Source: GCA-003244245 sp963822695 (GTDB taxonomy: Bacteria > Actinomycetota > Actinomycetes > Mycobacteriales > Pseudonocardiaceae). From it: a DNA stretch of 64,000 nt. The stretch spans positions 1 to 64,000 of the forward strand of contig CAWGJH010000001.1 of assembly GCA_963822695.1 (NCBI GenBank), given 5' to 3'. The position numbers and the translations under genes are program-made. Positions 34,436 to 42,595 of the stretch are shown one piece after another; position 1 is the stretch's first letter, and each line of letters opens with the position of its first letter. The notes beneath the pieces are model-generated. The model saw nothing but the letters and a program-made list of their open reading frames with translations, searched no databases and was not told the origin of the DNA.

Positions 34436-35739
34436 CCCGCATTCCCTCGCCCATGGTGGAGCTGCACCGCGAGACCCTGCCCAACGGGTTGCGGGTGGTG
34501 CTGAGCCCGGACCAATCCGCTCCGGTGGTCGCCATCGGTGTGCACTACGACGTCGGGTTTCGCTCCGAGCCGCAGGGTCGCACCGGCTTCGCGCACCTCT
34601 TCGAGCACCTGATGTTCCAGGGCAGTGAGAGCCTGGAGAAGCTCGCGCACTTCCGCCACGTGCAGTCCTCGGGTGGGACATTCAACGGCTCCACGCATCC
34701 CGACTACACCAATTATTTCGAGGTCGTGCCCTCGGCGGCGCTGGAGCGCGCGCTGTTCATCGAGGCGGACCGGATGCGGGCGCCGCGGATCACCGCGGAA
34801 AACCTGCGCAACCAGATCGACGTGGTCAAAGAGGAGATCCGGCTCAACGTGTTGAACCGGCCCTATGGCGGGTTCCCGTGGATCACGCTGCCGCCGGTGC
34901 TCTATGACACTTTTCCCAACGCGCACAACGGATACGGCGACTTCTCCGAGCTCGAAGCGGCCACGGTGGACGACTGCGCGGCGTTTTTCGACGTCTACTA
35001 TGCGCCAGGCAATGCGGTACTCACGGTGTCCGGGGATTTCCAGGTGGATGCCGCTGTCGAGCTGGTGCACCGGCACTTCGACGACGTCCCCGCTCGTCCC
35101 GTTCCGACCCGGCCGTCGTTCGCCGAGCCACCACCGGACCGGGAGCGTCGGTACCGCCATCCGGATCCGCTCGCCCCGCTACCCGCGTTGGCCATCGGCT
35201 ACCGGCTGCCCGATCCGACCGCCGGTTTCGACGGCTACCTCGCCTATGAGGTGCTCTGCGCCGTGCTCTCTGACGGTGATTCCTCCCGTCTGGAGCAGCG
35301 CCTGGTGCATACTGACGCGCTGGTGACCGACATCGGTGCGCGTTGCGGTCTGTTTGGTGCGCCGCTGGACGCCCGCGATCCGGACACCCTCAACATCACC
35401 GCCATGTACCCGTCCAACGTGGACGTCAACCGGGTGCTCGACGTGACCGACGAGGAGATCGCCCGGCTCGCTGCCGACGGACCAGATCCCGACGAGTTGG
35501 CCCGGATCACCGCTCGGTGGGCCGCGACACTGTTCCGCGAAAACGACCGGCTGGTATCCCGGACGATGGCCATCGGCGCCTTCGAACTGCTGCACGGCCG
35601 CGCCGAGCTGGTGGCCGAGCTACCGGCCATGGTGGTCGCGATGGGTTCTGAGCAGGTCGCGAACGCGGCCGCCGCACTACGACCGGATTCCCGCGCGGTG
35701 CTGATCGTCGAACCCGCAACAGCAGGACAGGAGGCGTGA
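34432..35739 (+). CDS. M16 zinc peptidase, catalytic subunit
   Basis: The 435-residue protein carries the inverted zinc motif HLFEH at residues 55-59 and a downstream Glu in VVKEEIRLNV. It is of half-pitrilysin length, so it needs a partner. It corresponds to the beta (catalytic) type of bacterial MPP-like heterodimers that degrade or process small peptides. The partner follows directly with an overlapping stop and start region. Confidence 0.9.
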   Translation: MTRIPSPMVELHRETLPNGLRVVLSPDQSAPVVAIGVHYDVGFRSEPQGRTGFAHLFEHLMFQGSESLEKLAHFRHVQSSGGTFNGSTHPDYTNYFEVVPSAALERALFIEADRMRAPRITAENLRNQIDVVKEEIRLNVLNRPYGGFPWITLPPVLYDTFPNAHNGYGDFSELEAATVDDCAAFFDVYYAPGNAVLTVSGDFQVDAAVELVHRHFDDVPARPVPTRPSFAEPPPDRERRYRHPDPLAPLPALAIGYRLPDPTAGFDGYLAYEVLCAVLSDGDSSRLEQRLVHTDALVTDIGARCGLFGAPLDARDPDTLNITAMYPSNVDVNRVLDVTDEEIARLAADGPDPDELARITARWAATLFRENDRLVSRTMAIGAFELLHGRAELVAELPAMVVAMGSEQVANAAAALRPDSRAVLIVEPATAGQEA

Positions 35740-37097
35740 TGCCGCACCGCAGCGCCGAGCAGATCGGCAGGACCGAGCTGGGGCCACGTCCGCTGCCGCC
35801 GCTGGGTCCGCCAGGCATCCCCCACACACCGTCTGTGCTGGACACCGTCCTGGACAGCGGGCTGCGAGTGATCGCGGTGCGGCGGCCCGCAGTGCCGATG
35901 GTGGAGTTGCGGCTGAAGATCCCGTTCGGCGGCACGGATCGCACCCACCCAGCCTGCGCCGAGTTGCTAGCGATGACGCTGCTGCGTGGCACGCCGCGGC
36001 GGAACCGGTTCGCCATCGACAAGGCGCTGGCCGCCGTCGGCGGCGACCTGTCGGCCGCGGTGGATCCCGAGCACCTATCTGTGTCGGGATCAGCGCTGTC
36101 TAGCGGGCTGGACGCGGTGCTCGATGTGCTCGGCGACGCGCTCACCTCGGCCTCCTACGCCACCGCTGAAGTGGCCCGGGAACGGGACCGGCTGGTGGAG
36201 CGGCTCATGGTGAATCGTTCCCAACCACGGGTGATCGCCCGGGAGGCGTTGCAGCGGCGCCGCTACGGCAACCACCCGTTCGCTCGGGAGTGGCCAGAAG
36301 CTGATGACGTTGCCGTCGTGACGCCAGCGGCATTGCGCGCCTTACATCGCCGCTCGGTGGTGCCTAGGGGTGCTGTTCTAGTGCTGGTGGGCGACATTGT
36401 GCCGGCCAGTGCGGTGGCAGTGGTGGCGTCGGTCCTGGCGGGCTGGCAGTCCGACCACCCGGCCACCGAGCTAGCTGCATTGCCCGAGCTGACCGGTGCT
36501 GACCTGCAGCTGGTGCACCGCGAGAACGCGGTGCAGTCGCAGCTGCGGCTATCTGCCCAGGCGGTGCCGCGCAACCATGAGCGCTACCCGGCGTTGCAGG
36601 TGGCGAACCTGGTCTTCGGCGGGTATTTCTCCTCCCGCTGGGTAGAGAACCTTCGGGAGGACAAGGGCTACACCTACAGTGCGCACTGCGGCTTCGAGTT
36701 CACCCGGCACGGAGCCACGCTGATCGCCGAGGCGGACACCGCGAGCGAGGTCACTGCGGTCGCCTTGCTGGAGACACGCTACGAACTGGGCCGGATAGCC
36801 GTCATGCCCCCCGACGAATCCGAAGTGGACAGTGCACGGCACTACGCGATCGGGTCACTCACCATCGCCACCTCGTCGCAGCGGGGGCTGGCTGGTCACC
36901 TTGCCACGTTGGCCACTCTCGGCCTAGACCTTGACTGGCTGCTCACCCATCCCGGCCGGTTGCAAGCGGTCACGACCGGGCAGGTTGCCGAGGCCGCCGA
37001 GTTCTTCGCCCCGAGCCGGTTCACCGGCGTGGTGGTGGGCGACGCCAAGCGACTGGCCGATCCGCTCGCCGCCCTGGGTGGCGTGGAACTGCCCTGA
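35739..37097 (+). CDS. M16 peptidase, non-catalytic partner subunit
   Basis: The 452-residue protein has the M16 fold but no HxxEH; the equivalent region reads HPACAELLAM. It keeps the C-terminal substrate-binding R/Y pair in NLREDKGYTYSAHCGFE. This is the usual division of labour in two-subunit M16 enzymes. AGGAGG lies 5 bases before the ATG, which overlaps the stop of the catalytic subunit. A scrambled fragment of this gene is found at 39319-39417. Confidence 0.9.
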   Translation: MPHRSAEQIGRTELGPRPLPPLGPPGIPHTPSVLDTVLDSGLRVIAVRRPAVPMVELRLKIPFGGTDRTHPACAELLAMTLLRGTPRRNRFAIDKALAAVGGDLSAAVDPEHLSVSGSALSSGLDAVLDVLGDALTSASYATAEVARERDRLVERLMVNRSQPRVIAREALQRRRYGNHPFAREWPEADDVAVVTPAALRALHRRSVVPRGAVLVLVGDIVPASAVAVVASVLAGWQSDHPATELAALPELTGADLQLVHRENAVQSQLRLSAQAVPRNHERYPALQVANLVFGGYFSSRWVENLREDKGYTYSAHCGFEFTRHGATLIAEADTASEVTAVALLETRYELGRIAVMPPDESEVDSARHYAIGSLTIATSSQRGLAGHLATLATLGLDLDWLLTHPGRLQAVTTGQVAEAAEFFAPSRFTGVVVGDAKRLADPLAALGGVELP

Positions 37098-37167
37098 CCT
37101 CGGGTTAGGGGACCCTGCTGACGACCGGAAGAGCACGCTGTCTCGCCAGATTACGGTTTTAGCCGGG

Positions 37168-38322
37168 CTAAGGGATGGTTGCCTGCCAGCGCCCGCGTTT
37201 CAGGTGGCAGATGCCGTCGGGAGTGATGGTGACGTTGGCTCCGTAGACGGGCAGTGATCCTTCCCGTAGCCAGCGATAGCGGATGTCGTCCACGATGTCC
37301 CACAACCGACGGGGGCCGCTCTGATGGATGATCGGCGCCGCACCGTCCGTGCTGGTGGCTCTGGCCCACGATCCGTCCGGGTGCAGCATCCACGCCGTCC
37401 GCCGCCCGTCGTCGTCCTGCTGGTAATGGTGCTCGATTCCGGGCGCGACGATCCCCAGCATGGACCAGATTTCCCACGCCTGCACCACATTCACCACGGG
37501 ATAGCGACCCACGCTGACCCGGTCACCATCGGCCTCGCGGACAACCGCGAACTCTTCCCCTAATCCACGGGGATAGTCTGTGCCCGTCCGGGTGTGCATG
37601 AACCCGGCCCGATCCCATTCGATGCGCCCGCTCGCGCCACCATCGTCGGTCTTGTCCGCGGTGAGGATCAGGGCGGTGCCGGTGATCGTAGTGACCAGAC
37701 GTCCGCCGGGCCGCAGCGCGGCCAGCCAGCTTGCCGGGATCGGCCGGACCGCCCCCGTGGACACGATCCGGTCATAGCTTCCTCGCAGCCGGCCGGTCGC
37801 ATCGCACGTCATCACCTGTGGGTGCAGCCCAACGTCGGCCAAGCGCTCGGCGGCGACTGTGGTCACGTAGCCATCGACATCGACACTCGTCACGTGCTGG
37901 CCGCCGAGCCGGTAAGCCAGCACCGCGCACCCGTACCCCGAGCCGGTACCGACATCCAGGACGTCAGCACCGCCATAGACGTGCGCGTGTCGCAGCATCT
38001 GCACGATGAGTCCGGGCAGGGTTGCCGATGACGTTGGCATGCCCTCCGGCCGGTCGCCTGGCCTGGCATGGTCGGCATGCAGTGGACCGACCCGGGTAAC
38101 CAGCGACCGGTCGCTGTAGGCGGCGCGCACCCAGTTGTCTTCATCGGCCGGACCGTCGCGCAGTTCCCAGATATCGGAACCAAAACCAGACCCGGCGCTC
38201 GACCAGCGCCACCAGCGGGGCACAAACAGATGCCGGGGGATAGCCGCGATTGCCGGCCGCCACCGCGACAACGGGTGAGCAACCTCGCTCGCGAGACGAT
38301 CAGCGTGCAACGTCCAGTCCAC
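37168..38322 (-). CDS. PIMT-like SAM methyltransferase, probable RiPP-type
   Basis: The 384-residue protein is related to protein-L-isoaspartate O-methyltransferase, with ADVLDVGTGSGYGCAVLAYR as the SAM site near residue 118. About 140 extra C-terminal residues resemble PIMT-like enzymes of actinobacterial peptide-maturation clusters. GAGGAAGG stands just before the GTG start, which lies inside the radical SAM gene, so the two are coupled. The longer open frame to 38430 is shadow sequence. The target residue is unknown; Asp methylation leading to an imide or isoAsp is a family precedent. Confidence 0.8.
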   Translation of the reverse strand: MDWTLHADRLASEVAHPLSRWRPAIAAIPRHLFVPRWWRWSSAGSGFGSDIWELRDGPADEDNWVRAAYSDRSLVTRVGPLHADHARPGDRPEGMPTSSATLPGLIVQMLRHAHVYGGADVLDVGTGSGYGCAVLAYRLGGQHVTSVDVDGYVTTVAAERLADVGLHPQVMTCDATGRLRGSYDRIVSTGAVRPIPASWLAALRPGGRLVTTITGTALILTADKTDDGGASGRIEWDRAGFMHTRTGTDYPRGLGEEFAVVREADGDRVSVGRYPVVNVVQAWEIWSMLGIVAPGIEHHYQQDDDGRRTAWMLHPDGSWARATSTDGAAPIIHQSGPRRLWDIVDDIRYRWLREGSLPVYGANVTITPDGICHLKRGRWQATIP

Positions 38323-39178
38323 TGGCCTTCCTCGACGGATCACAATCGTTACTGTCAGCCGGCGTGCAGACACCTTGTGCCGGGATCGAACCGACGATCT
38401 CATCCCACCGTGCCCCGCCCAGGATGTCACCCAAGGGCTCGTCTTTCACGTTGCCAGCGACCAGGAATCGGCCGATGACGCACGGGGACAGGTCACCGTG
38501 CAGGGTGATGGCGGCACGGCTGCGCCCGCACTGCCCGCACAGTTCCGAGATGTCGGGAATACCGCGTGTTGCGCGTCCGACACCTCGTGCTCGGTCGGTT
38601 TGGATGTCAGTCACGCCTAGGGCCAGCAACTCGTCGCGAGCTGTGGCCGTGTCTTGGCCATCCACGACTTCGACGATCCCGGCCCGGATCGGGATGCCGC
38701 GCCGTAGTGCCTCGGCGATGTTCGCCCGGGTCCGGGCATGACTGCCCTTGCTCCCGGTGACGTCTGCGTGCCGGTCAGCGTCGGCCGAGTAGCACGAGGT
38801 GCCCAGCGACACTCCCGGCAGGGAGAACAACTCCCATAACTCCGGCGTGACGTGCACGAGGTTGGTGTACACGTCAACCTTGAATCCCTTGCCGAGCGCG
38901 TAGCAGACGAGCCGGCACAGCTCAGGGTGAAGGGTCGGTTCACCGCCGATGAACTGAACAGTGTCTACCGAAAGCGCATGCGCGTCATCGATGACACGTT
39001 CCCAGTCATCGGCGGTCATAGTGCCGTGATCGCTTTCGGGACTGCTGTCAGCGTAGCAATGTCTGCATTTCAACTGGCAGAAGCCAGTTATCTCCAGCTC
39101 CAGGAATGAGATGGCGTTGGTCGGAATCGGTTGATCATTTTTCGGCAGCGCGAACCGGTGTCTCGCCTCGGTCAACAT
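38300..39178 (-). CDS. Radical SAM/SPASM-type enzyme
   Basis: The 292-residue protein has the [4Fe-4S]-SAM motif CQLKCRHC (C34, C38, C41) and VQFIGGEPTLHPEL (the GGEP motif binding SAM). C-terminal cysteines (LCGQCGRSR, LSPCVIGRF, GVCTPADSNDC) are consistent with a SPASM or twitch domain for extra iron-sulfur clusters. AGGAGGT is 6 bases before the ATG. Such enzymes install crosslinks or epimerise residues in RiPPs. The neighbouring PIMT-like gene supports that role, but no precursor gene is evident. Confidence 0.85.
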   Translation of the reverse strand: MLTEARHRFALPKNDQPIPTNAISFLELEITGFCQLKCRHCYADSSPESDHGTMTADDWERVIDDAHALSVDTVQFIGGEPTLHPELCRLVCYALGKGFKVDVYTNLVHVTPELWELFSLPGVSLGTSCYSADADRHADVTGSKGSHARTRANIAEALRRGIPIRAGIVEVVDGQDTATARDELLALGVTDIQTDRARGVGRATRGIPDISELCGQCGRSRAAITLHGDLSPCVIGRFLVAGNVKDEPLGDILGGARWDEIVGSIPAQGVCTPADSNDCDPSRKASGLDVAR

Positions 39179-39318
39179 TTTGGACCTCCTGTCTCGGTGC
39201 CGTGGTCAACATGCACCGCTTTAATCAACCGTTCCGGACGCGAGGTGGCAAGCCCGGAGGCGTGCTGAAGACCCGTGCCGCTTCGTCGATCTTGCCGGAT
39301 CGGAGGTGAGCATTGCCC

Positions 39319-39417
39319 AGCGGAGAACATCCGGGAGGACAAGGGATACACCTACAGCGCGCACTGCGGCTTCGAGTTCACCCGGCCTCACCATCGCCAC
39401 CTCGTCGCAGCGGGGGC
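39319..39417 (+). pseudogene. Scrambled fragment of the M16 partner gene
   Basis: Bases 39319-39380 repeat 36643-36706 almost exactly (encoding REDKGYTYSAHCGFEFTR). They are joined directly to a copy of 36858-36897 (ctcaccatcgccacctcgtc...), omitting the 150 bases between. It is a duplicated, internally deleted piece of the M16 gene lying upstream of the radical SAM-methyltransferase pair. Confidence 0.8.
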
Positions 39418-39504
39418 TGGCTGGTCCCGGCGCGAACGTTCGCTACCGCCGCCCGCCGGCTGCTTCCCGCACCGGTGTGACCGCGCGAGAGTTCTCGCGA
39501 GAGT

Positions 39505-39738
39505 TCAGATGAAGTACAGGCCGATCGCCCATCCCACACTGGTGAGGATTATCACCAGGATCGTCCAGAGATAGACCTGCCGGGCGGTGACCCACATGCC
39601 GGGCGCTGGTGGGGCATGAGATGAGTCGTGCAGGTCGGCGGCGTGGCGCCGCATGTGATCATGGAGTTCTCGTTCCCAGCGTTTCCGGTCAATGATCTTC
39701 ACTGGCACACCACCCTCGCCCGAACCGTCAGTGACCAA
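39505..39738 (-). CDS. Small membrane protein, function unknown
   Basis: The protein has up to 77 residues: a charged N-terminal half (KIIDRKRWERELHDHMRRHA) and a C-terminal membrane segment (VYLWTILVIILTSVGWAIGL). The start is uncertain: GTG codons at the VPVKIID position would give about 66 residues. It is on the same strand as the radical SAM gene but separated by the M16 fragment. Confidence 0.5.
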   Translation of the reverse strand: MVTDGSGEGGVPVKIIDRKRWERELHDHMRRHAADLHDSSHAPPAPGMWVTARQVYLWTILVIILTSVGWAIGLYFI

Positions 39739-39811
39739 GCACGCCTGGCATCATAACGCTTCGTGGCCGGCTGCGCGGCGTTGCTGGGAAGCGTCGGGCA
39801 GCTTTGCAAGG

Positions 39812-41632
39812 ATGCGGACCGTGGACAGCTGCCGACCTGACCGGGATCCCCTTGACGGTCTTGATGAGGAGCAGCGCGCTGCGGTGTGCGCGCCACGGGG
39901 ACCAGTCTGTGTGTTGGCGGGCGCGGGCACTGGGAAGACGCGCACCATCACCCGGCGGATCGCCCAGCTGGTCCGTACCGGCCATGTCGCCCCGGGGCAG
40001 GTTCTTGCGGTGACATTCACCGCCCGGGCCGCAGGCGAGATGCGCATCCGGTTGCGCGACTTGGGGGTAGGCGGGGTGCAGGCCCGAACCTTCCACGCCG
40101 CGGCACTGCGCCAGCTGCGCTACTTCTGGCCCCGGGTGGTGGGCGACGAGCCGTGGCCGCTGCTGGAGCACAAGCTGCGGCTGGTCGGCCAGGCCGCGCA
40201 GCGGGCCGGCGCGGGCATCGGCGCCGATGACCTTCGCGACGTCGCTGGTGAGATCGAGTGGGCCAAGGCCAGCCTGGTGACCGCTGCGGACTACCCCGCC
40301 GCAGTGGCCGCCGCCCGCCGGGGCACCCCGGTGCCGGCGGCGCAGGTCGCGGCGATCTACGCCAGATATGAGGAGCTCAAGAACCGCAACCGGGTACTCG
40401 ACTTCGACGACCTGCTGCTGCACACTGTCGCCGCGCTGGAAGAGCATTCGGCGATGGCGCAGGAGTTCCGGGACCGCTACCGCTGCTTCGTCGTTGACGA
40501 GTACCAGGACGTCACGCCGTTGCAGCAGCGTGTGCTGGACGCCTGGCTGGGCGACCGTGACGACCTCACCGTCGTTGGCGACACGAACCAGACCATCTAC
40601 TCCTTCGCCGGTGCGGCTCCCCGCTTCCTGCTGGAATTCACCAGGCGATTTCCCGACGCGGTGACGGTGCGGCTGTACCGCGACTACCGTTCCACACCCC
40701 AGGTCGTGTCGCTGGCGAACCGGGTGATCTCTGCAGCCCGCGGGCGGCCGGCGGGGGCCCGGCTGCAGCTGGAGGGCCAGCGCAGCGCCGGTCCGGAGCC
40801 GTCGTTCGCTGAGCATGACGACGAGCCCACCGAGGCGGACGCCGTGGCAGCGGCGATCGAGCAGCTGCTGCGCGAAGGAACCCCGGCCGCCGAGGTCGCT
40901 GTGCTGTACCGGGTGAACGCGCAGTCCGAGGCGTACGAGCAGGCATTGGATGCCCGGGGGATCCCGTTTCAGGTCCGTGGCGGAGAGCGGTTTTTCCAAC
41001 GTCCGGAGGTCCGGGCTGCGGTGCGCGCGTTGCGGGCGGCGGCCATCGGTTACTCGCCCAGCCCGCCCACGGCGGATTCGGCGGTCGAGCTGGGCGCTAC
41101 CGTTCGCGCGGTCCTGGCCCGGCAGGGGTTGACCGCCCAACCCCCTGAGGGCAGTGCCGCGCGGTCCCGCTGGGAATCGCTGCGCGCGCTGGCCGCGCTG
41201 GCCGATGATCTCGCAGACAGCACTCCGGACGCTGACCTGGGTCGGCTCGTCGCCGAGCTCGACGCCCGTACCGATGCCGCGCACCCACCCGCCGTGCGGG
41301 GCGTGACGTTGGCCTCGCTGCACTCAGCGAAGGGCCTGGAGTGGGATGCGGTTTTCCTGGTCGGGCTCGTTGAGGGGACGCTGCCCATTCAATACGCTGA
41401 GGGTAACCAGGCTGCGCTGGAAGAGGAGCGCCGGTTGCTGTACGTCGGGGTGACCCGGGCCCGCCGCCGGCTCGCGCTGTCCTGGGCACTGTCGCGCAGC
41501 GAAGGCGGGAGGCGTTCCCGGCGTCGCAGCAGTTTCCTCGACGGCCTGGTACCCCGGGACCATCTGAGCGCGCGGCTGCCGGCCACGAAGGCGGCGCCCA
41601 CGGCATGTCGGGAGGCGGGTCGGCCGCGCTGA
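39812..41632 (+). CDS. uvrD2: UvrD2-type superfamily 1 DNA helicase, short form
   Basis: The 606-residue 3'-5' DNA helicase has Walker A GAGTGKT near residue 35, DEYQD near 229 and motif VI in YVGVTRARRRLALSW. Position before whiB7 and the ABC1 kinase matches mycobacterial uvrD2. The protein ends shortly after motif VI (RSSFLDGLVP...), so the tetracysteine and HRDC regions present in mycobacterial UvrD2 are absent. Downstream sequence is the whiB7 promoter, not lost coding sequence. The start is uncertain; a GTG three codons later has a better-spaced AAGGA. Confidence 0.88.
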   Translation: MRTVDSCRPDRDPLDGLDEEQRAAVCAPRGPVCVLAGAGTGKTRTITRRIAQLVRTGHVAPGQVLAVTFTARAAGEMRIRLRDLGVGGVQARTFHAAALRQLRYFWPRVVGDEPWPLLEHKLRLVGQAAQRAGAGIGADDLRDVAGEIEWAKASLVTAADYPAAVAAARRGTPVPAAQVAAIYARYEELKNRNRVLDFDDLLLHTVAALEEHSAMAQEFRDRYRCFVVDEYQDVTPLQQRVLDAWLGDRDDLTVVGDTNQTIYSFAGAAPRFLLEFTRRFPDAVTVRLYRDYRSTPQVVSLANRVISAARGRPAGARLQLEGQRSAGPEPSFAEHDDEPTEADAVAAAIEQLLREGTPAAEVAVLYRVNAQSEAYEQALDARGIPFQVRGGERFFQRPEVRAAVRALRAAAIGYSPSPPTADSAVELGATVRAVLARQGLTAQPPEGSAARSRWESLRALAALADDLADSTPDADLGRLVAELDARTDAAHPPAVRGVTLASLHSAKGLEWDAVFLVGLVEGTLPIQYAEGNQAALEEERRLLYVGVTRARRRLALSWALSRSEGGRRSRRRSSFLDGLVPRDHLSARLPATKAAPTACREAGRPR

Positions 41633-41660
41633 ATTGACCCCCACCGGTGAGCCAGGCCGC

Positions 41661-41700
41661 AAAAAATTCGGTTGCCGGTGTATCACCAGGACCCTAACCT
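41661..41700 (+). promoter_or_regulatory. WhiB7-type promoter of whiB7
   Basis: AAAAAATT (41661-41668), a 3-base spacer, -35 TTGCCG (41672-41677), a 17-base spacer and -10 TAACCT (41695-41700). An A/T-rich block 3 bases before the -35 box is the known signature of promoters activated by WhiB7 with the housekeeping sigma factor, so the gene should be autoactivated under ribosome-targeting drugs. Confidence 0.85.
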
Positions 41701-41793
41701 TGCTCTAAATTCCTGGAAGCGGTCGTAGCATGCTGCTGACCAGGGCAGATCGCCCAGCCGCTGAACGTGGGTCGAGTGGGAGGGAGGTGCCCG

Positions 41794-42018
41794 GTGGAGG
41801 TGTGCGTGACCACCGGCGCCCGTTACTTCCCACAGCGCGAGCCCGTCGTCGTGCCTGGGAGGATCCGGTCCGAGCGCCTGCTGACTGGGCTGTCCGGCGC
41901 GTTTCGGCTGCGCGTTGGGCTCCCCTTCCACCGGGTCTGCTACAGGGCTCGGGTCAACCCGACTGGTATTGATCTGCCGGTGACCGACCGCATGCGTATG
42001 TCCGCATCGGAGCCTTGA
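41794..42018 (+). CDS. Upstream ORF in the whiB7 leader
   Basis: A 74-codon frame (MEVCVTTGARYFPQREPVVV...) begins at GTG 6 bases after GGAGG and ends 30 bases before the leader hairpin. In mycobacteria a translated upstream ORF in the whiB7 leader makes expression respond to translation inhibitors. The peptide itself need not have a function. A shorter version could start at the GTG nine bases later. Confidence 0.6.
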   Translation: MEVCVTTGARYFPQREPVVVPGRIRSERLLTGLSGAFRLRVGLPFHRVCYRARVNPTGIDLPVTDRMRMSASEP

Positions 42019-42049
42019 TTTTCGAGCCAGCAGCATCCGGCTCGTCATG

Positions 42050-42084
42050 AAGGCCGCGGATCCCGCAGCGGGATCCGCGGCCTT
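42050..42084 (+). terminator. whiB7 leader attenuator hairpin
   Basis: A 17-base perfect stem (AAGGCCGCGGATCCCGC and complement) with a minimal loop is followed by TTGGTGTGTTGCT. It lies between the upstream ORF and the whiB7 coding region, placed to stop transcription unless ribosome stalling changes the fold. Confidence 0.75.
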
Positions 42085-42164
42085 GGTGTGTTGCTAGGTC
42101 CTCATCCCGCGGCAGGTCGGTACCAGCGAGTTCCACCGGTACCACCACCGAGGAGGACAGACAA

Positions 42165-42557
42165 GTGTTGACCGTGACCGTCCCGCTGGACGGCGGGGTG
42201 TGGCCCGACCTGCTGGGTGGAATGGGGCTGGCCCACCTGCTCGATACCATACCGTCTGGGTCAACCGTCCTGCCTTGCCGCTCACACGACCCGGACCTCT
42301 GGTTCGCCGAGTCGCCAGCTGAGCTGGAGCAGGCCAAGCAGCTGTGCGCGGGTTGCCCGATCAAGGCTGCGTGCCTGGACAGCGCGCTCACCCGGCAGGA
42401 GCCCTGGGGTGTGTGGGGTGGTGAGATCTTCGAGCACGGCGTTGTCATCCCGCGCAAGCGTCCACGTGGCCGACCCAGCAAGGCCGAGCTCGAGCGGGAC
42501 CGCGCCGAGCGCGAGCGCGCCGAGCGCGAGCGCGCCGGACGGGAAACCGCCGCGTGA
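42165..42557 (+). CDS. whiB7: WhiB7 redox-sensing transcription factor
   Basis: The 130-residue protein has four cluster-binding cysteines, C38, C61, C64 and C70 (C...CAGC...C), the sigma-factor-contact motif EPWGVWGGE, and an AT-hook RGRPSK near residue 101. The AT-hook separates WhiB7 from other WhiB proteins. In relatives it binds region 4 of the housekeeping sigma factor and switches on intrinsic antibiotic resistance genes. A highly charged ERERAERERAGRE tail is added. The GTG start is preceded by AGGAGG. Confidence 0.95.
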   Translation: MLTVTVPLDGGVWPDLLGGMGLAHLLDTIPSGSTVLPCRSHDPDLWFAESPAELEQAKQLCAGCPIKAACLDSALTRQEPWGVWGGEIFEHGVVIPRKRPRGRPSKAELERDRAERERAERERAGRETAA

Positions 42558-42595
42558 GGCGCTCATCTGCGTGGAGGAGCTGAATGCCATGGTGC

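Noticed and set aside
39215..39310. A 29-codon minus-strand ORF before the radical SAM gene as its precursor peptide
   Set aside because: It has no good ribosome site, no core-like repeats, and another frame there reads like the end of a TPR protein (NAHLRSGKIDEAARVF), so it is more likely debris.
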